Source of the DNA: JAICIG01 sp035532215
Lineage (GTDB): Bacteria; Planctomycetota; Planctomycetia; Pirellulales; JAICIG01
Length of the DNA: 9,689 nt
Assembly (NCBI GenBank): GCA_035532215.1
Contig: DATKRK010000263.1
Span: 1-9,689 of the forward strand
Direction of reading: 5' to 3'
Below the pieces are notes generated by a model. It was not told the DNA's origin. It worked only from the letters and a program-made list of their open reading frames with translations, and did not search any database. The position numbers and the translations under genes were made by a program. This document shows positions 6,955 through 9,689 of the stretch, piece after piece (within the stretch, counting starts at the first letter, position 1; every line of letters begins with the position of its first letter).

Positions 6955-7713
6955 ATGGCCAAAATCGAATTGGACCAGGTCGATTTGACCTTCAAGATCC
7001 GCCAAAGTTCGAAAGTCACGTTCAAAGAGTTCATCGTCGGGCGGCTCTGGCGCGGCGCCGCGCAACAGCGGATGCAGGTCAATGCCCTGAGAAGCGTCAG
7101 CTTTTCCATCGCGGACGGCCAGCGCGTCGGCATCATCGGGCACAACGGCGCGGGCAAGAGTACGCTGTTGCGTTTGTTGGCCGGCATTTACCCTCCGAGC
7201 GGCGGCCATCGCTGCGTCGAAGGCCGAATCAGCTCGCTGTTCGAGATTTCGCTGGGCTTCGAGCCCGAGGCCAGCGGCTGGGAGAACATCGGCTACCGCA
7301 GTTACCTGCAAGGCGAGACGCCGCGGACCATCAAAGACAAAATGCAGCCGATCGCCGATTTCAGCGAACTGGGCGATTTTCTGAAGCTGCCGGTGCGCTA
7401 CTATTCGGCGGGCATGTCGGTGCGGCTGGCGTTTTCGATCGCCACGGCCATCGAACCGGAAATCCTGCTCGTCGACGAGGTGCTCTCCGTCGGCGACCTG
7501 GCGTTCCAGGAAAAAGCCCGCCGGCGGATGCGCGAAATGATGGCCAAGGCCAAGATCATCGTGATGGTCAGCCACGACCTGAGCTCGATCCGGAAACTTT
7601 GCAACCGCGTCATCTGGATGGAGCACGGCGCGGTGCGCCAAATCGGACCCGCCGGCGCCGTGATCGATGCGTATTCCGATCACGTGCAAGGCGCCGGGCA
7701 GCGCGCCGCGTAG
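6955..7713 (+). CDS. wzt: ABC polysaccharide exporter ATP-binding protein (short Wzt-like)
   Basis: Cytoplasmic ATPase that powers export of the lipid-linked glycan with the permease encoded at 3052-3834. All nucleotide-binding elements are visible in its 252 residues: Walker A GHNGAGKST (62-70), the ABC signature in YSAGMSVRLAF (150-160), Walker B ILLVDEVLSVGD (170-181) and the H-loop His207 in VMVSHD. The SLGFEPEASGWENI segment (99-112) is the usual Wzt/TagH/KpsT region between Walker A and signature. The protein stops soon after the ATPase fold (DAYSDHV, 239-245). It therefore lacks the roughly 150-200 residue C-terminal carbohydrate-binding domain of Wzt proteins that recognise a modified chain end, as in E. 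coli O9a. The ATG at 6955 has AAGGG about 13 nt upstream. A GC-rich hairpin spans its stop codon. Confidence 0.93.
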   Translation: MAKIELDQVDLTFKIRQSSKVTFKEFIVGRLWRGAAQQRMQVNALRSVSFSIADGQRVGIIGHNGAGKSTLLRLLAGIYPPSGGHRCVEGRISSLFEISLGFEPEASGWENIGYRSYLQGETPRTIKDKMQPIADFSELGDFLKLPVRYYSAGMSVRLAFSIATAIEPEILLVDEVLSVGDLAFQEKARRRMREMMAKAKIIVMVSHDLSSIRKLCNRVIWMEHGAVRQIGPAGAVIDAYSDHVQGAGQRAA

Positions 7714-7722
7714 CCGGCGCCT
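7689..7722 (+). other. GC-rich RNA hairpin across the wzt stop codon
   Basis: AGGCGCCGG (7689-7697) pairs perfectly with CCGGCGCCT (7714-7722), giving a 9-bp stem with a 16-nt loop that contains the TAG stop (7711-7713). No run of T follows, so it is not a standard intrinsic terminator. It lies 23 nt before the next start codon (7746). In mRNA it could slow 3'-exonucleases, partly terminate transcription, or affect translation of the next gene. The stem is seen directly; any role is inference. Confidence 0.45.
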
Positions 7723-7745
7723 CTCTTCAATCGCTCGGAACAGCC

Positions 7746-9023
7746 ATGCGAATCGGCATCGAAATGTTGGGCGTACAATCGGCCGGCAGAACGCGCGGCG
7801 TGGGCCGTTATACCCGCCAGTTGGTTTCGCACTTGCTCACCCGCGGCTCGCCTCGTGAAATCGTGTTGTACTTCCATGCCGGGCTGCCTGGCGGCGAAGA
7901 CGCCTGGCCGGGGCGGCCTGCGGTTCGGGACTTGGCGCCGGCCGGCGACGGCGGTTTGGCGAGCGCCGTGGCGCGACTGGCGGCCGAGAATCCCGATCGA
8001 CTCGACGCGCTATTGTTGACTTGCCCGCTGGAACACTTCCGCGGCTATCTTCCGCCCGCGCCTCGCGGGGGTCGCCTGCGCCTGGCGGCCATCGTCTACG
8101 ACCTGATCCCCGCGTTGTTTCCCGAGCAGTATTTGGCGCATCCGGTGATCGCCGAAGCGTATCGCCGCGCGCTGGCTGCGATCGAGCAATACGACCTGCT
8201 GCTGCCCATCTCGGCGGCGGCCCGCGACGATTGCCTGCGGCGGCTGCGGACGCCCGCCGATCGGATCGTCAATATCAGCGCCGGCGGCGACTTCGAGCGG
8301 TTCTTCCCGCGCGGCCCCGCGGCGCCGTCGCCCGCGGCCGCCGAAGTGTTGCGCAAGCACGGGCTGACCGAACCGTTCGTCTACTGCATGACTGCGCTCG
8401 ACCACCGCAAGAATCTGGATGGCGCGCTGGCCGCCTTCGCCCTGCTGCCAGAGAGCCTGCGCCAAACGCATCGCTTGGCGCTCACCTGCGCCATGAGTTC
8501 GGACGACGACTACGCACGGCTGCAACAGATCGTCGCTGAGTCGCCGGCGGCCGAACGGATCGCATTGACCGGCGCGCTCGACGACGCAGCATTGCGCGTG
8601 ATGTACCAGCATTGTGCGGCCTTCTTGTTTCCCTCGCGCTGCGAGGGTTTTGGCCTGCCGATCTTGGAGGCCTTGCAGTGCGGCGCGCCGGTAGTGGCGG
8701 GGAATAATTCCTCGCAGATCGAAGTGGTGGGAGAGGCCGGGCTGTTGGCCGACGCCGAATCGCCGGCCGAAATCGCCCGCCAATTGCGCCGCCTGCTGGA
8801 AGACGCCGAGTTGTCGCGAAGGCTGCGCGAAGCGGCCCCGGCTCAGGCTCGCCGCTTTCGCTGGGAACAATCGGCCGAGCGATGTCGCGCCGCCCTGGAG
8901 CAAGTCGTCGCTCGCCCGGCGGCGGCCGGTCCCTTGCGCCGCTGGCTGGCCCGCGGCCGGCAGGCGGCGTCCGAGCGCCTGCGGCGTTATGCCGTCAAGC
9001 CGCCAGTTCGGCGTTCAGCCTAA
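7746..9023 (+). CDS. GT4 glycosyltransferase, paralogue of the double enzyme's first domain
   Basis: Predicted single GT-B glycosyltransferase of 425 residues acting in the same glycan pathway. Motifs: RGVGRYTR (17-24), YDLIP (118-122), RKN (221-223) and a canonical EX7E, Glu300 and Glu308 in EGFGLPILE, at the same residue numbers as domain 1 of the 833-residue protein at 3849. My gapless count gives 53 identities in 70 residues (281-350) and 22 in 30 at the N-terminus, so the two arose by duplication. After the catalytic fold (about 390) it carries a basic tail with many Arg residues (398-425), which may contact membrane lipid; in the paralogue this position leads into the second domain. The frame is open far upstream, but ATG 7746 is fixed by the paralogue and by GGAA five nt before it. 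The start is 32 nt after wzt, and the stop overlaps the stop of the convergent gene. The sugar is unknown. Confidence 0.9.
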   Translation: MRIGIEMLGVQSAGRTRGVGRYTRQLVSHLLTRGSPREIVLYFHAGLPGGEDAWPGRPAVRDLAPAGDGGLASAVARLAAENPDRLDALLLTCPLEHFRGYLPPAPRGGRLRLAAIVYDLIPALFPEQYLAHPVIAEAYRRALAAIEQYDLLLPISAAARDDCLRRLRTPADRIVNISAGGDFERFFPRGPAAPSPAAAEVLRKHGLTEPFVYCMTALDHRKNLDGALAAFALLPESLRQTHRLALTCAMSSDDDYARLQQIVAESPAAERIALTGALDDAALRVMYQHCAAFLFPSRCEGFGLPILEALQCGAPVVAGNNSSQIEVVGEAGLLADAESPAEIARQLRRLLEDAELSRRLREAAPAQARRFRWEQSAERCRAALEQVVARPAAAGPLRRWLARGRQAASERLRRYAVKPPVRRSA

Positions 9024-9685
9024 ACGGCGGCCTCCGCCAGCGGCACGACTTCAAGCCCGTCGTGAATGCAGACCTGGTTTCTGCCCGACTCCTTCGCCGC
9101 GTAGAGCGCTTCATCCGCGCGCATCAACAGCGAAGCAAAGGCTTCGCCGGGTTGAATCACCGCAATGCCGAAGCTGGCGGCGACGTTCAATTGCCGGTCA
9201 TCCATCCACAGTTTCGTCGTATTGATCGCCTGGCGATATCGCTCGGCCGCATAGCGGCACTGATTCAGACTCATGTGCGGAAAGAGCAAGCCGAATTCTT
9301 CGCCGCCAATTCGAGCCAAGTAGTCGGCCGAGCGCCGGATGCCCAAGGCGGCCTGCGCCACCGTGCGCAACATGGCGTCGCCCGCCGCGTGCCCGTGCGT
9401 ATCGTTAAACGCCTTGAAGTGATCGATGTCGAATATGGCCAAGGCGTACTCGACCTGATGGCGTTCGAAGCCGGCGTGCAGCTCGACGGATTTTTCTTCG
9501 AAGCCGCGGCGATTGGGCAATTGCGTCAAATAGTCGATGCGCGACTCGGCTCGGGCGCGGTCGAGTTCGGCATGCTGGGCGGAAAGCCGCTGTTGCGCCT
9601 CATACAGATCGTGCCGCAATTGGTTGTTCTTGGCGATGATCTCGGACAGCCGCTCGTTGAGTTCGGCTTTCAGTTCGGCCGACAT
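9020..9685 (-). CDS. Diguanylate cyclase (GGEEF domain), probably 5'-truncated by the window edge
   Basis: Makes the second messenger c-di-GMP from two GTP, which in many bacteria controls surface polysaccharide and biofilm formation. The visible 221 residues have an N-terminal coiled coil (about 1-48), the typical DYLTQLPNRRGF entry (51-62), the metal-binding FDIDHFKAFND (85-95), the catalytic GGEEF (127-131), and GIAV plus ADEALYAAKESGRN (190-203) at the end of the domain. An allosteric product-inhibition I-site, RxxD (Arg118-Asp121), sits exactly five residues before GGEEF, so feedback control is likely. The first Met in view is four bases from the window end; the frame is still open there, and such coiled coils usually link to an upstream sensor domain, so the true start may lie outside. 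The gene converges on the polysaccharide operon, overlapping by 4 bp (9020-9023). A regulatory link between the two is inference. Confidence 0.9.
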   Translation of the reverse strand: MSAELKAELNERLSEIIAKNNQLRHDLYEAQQRLSAQHAELDRARAESRIDYLTQLPNRRGFEEKSVELHAGFERHQVEYALAIFDIDHFKAFNDTHGHAAGDAMLRTVAQAALGIRRSADYLARIGGEEFGLLFPHMSLNQCRYAAERYRQAINTTKLWMDDRQLNVAASFGIAVIQPGEAFASLLMRADEALYAAKESGRNQVCIHDGLEVVPLAEAAV

Positions 9686-9689
9686 GCCG

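Noticed and set aside
6352..7689. Long antisense open frame (445 codons) opposite the coiled-coil and wzt genes
   Set aside because: It is His/Arg/Asp-rich with no recognisable motif and is fully explained by the strong G/C third-position bias of the sense genes. The same holds for antisense frames at 496-1347, 1417-2583 and 2632-3399.
6564..7745. Upstream extension of the last glycosyltransferase frame to 6564
   Set aside because: It runs through the coiled-coil and wzt genes out of frame and lacks domain character; ATG 7746 has the paralogous N-terminus.
1..9689. CRISPR array, tRNA/rRNA gene, insertion sequence or phage element
   Set aside because: No regularly spaced repeats, no cloverleaf or rRNA segments, no transposase or integrase motifs and no terminal inverted repeats were seen on either strand.

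Overview
The window comes from a GC-rich bacterial chromosome (by eye mid-60s % GC, not computed; strong G/C preference at third codon positions). Protein style and gene content would fit a planctomycete (Pirellulales-like) or a similar GC-rich Gram-negative, but no marker gene here proves the taxon. The window is almost wholly one polysaccharide locus: seven genes on the plus strand, then the 3' part of a minus-strand signalling gene.

Layout. Bases 1-519 hold no convincing gene. They carry a strong sigma70-type promoter (TTGACA-N18-TATGAT, 166-195), a dyad just upstream of it (101-131), and a leader of about 320 nt with a 15-bp tandem repeat (344-381). Then come gmd (520-1518, GDP-mannose 4,6-dehydratase), a GT4-type glycosyltransferase (1531-3036), an ABC-2 exporter permease of the Wzm type (3052-3834), an 833-residue protein made of two GT-B/GT4 glycosyltransferase domains (3849-6350), a 167-residue coiled-coil protein of unknown function (6418-6921), the matching ABC ATPase of the short Wzt type (6955-7713), and a 425-residue GT4 glycosyltransferase (7746-9023) that is a clear paralogue of the first half of the 833-residue protein. 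Gaps between genes are 12-67 nt, so this looks like one operon. It ends tail to tail with a diguanylate cyclase (GGEEF) gene on the minus strand, and the two stop codons overlap.

How the genes work together (inference). Gmd makes GDP-4-keto-6-deoxy-mannose, the precursor of GDP-rhamnose or GDP-fucose type sugars. Four GT-B catalytic domains on three polypeptides build a glycan on a lipid carrier at the cytoplasmic face. The Wzm/Wzt ABC transporter exports it as O-antigen or another surface polysaccharide. Wzt has no C-terminal carbohydrate-binding domain, so export by end-group recognition through that domain is not expected. The coiled-coil protein lies exactly between the double glycosyltransferase and the ATPase. 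A scaffold or chain-length role, like the coiled coil of WbdD in E. coli O9a, is an attractive but unproven idea. The 4-keto-6-deoxymannose reductase or epimerase/reductase that should follow Gmd is not in the window.

Most notable points: the separated wzm and wzt genes, the orphan coiled-coil gene between glycosyltransferase and exporter genes, the duplication and fusion history of the GT4 genes, the well-formed promoter with a long leader, and a 9-bp GC-rich hairpin across the wzt stop codon.
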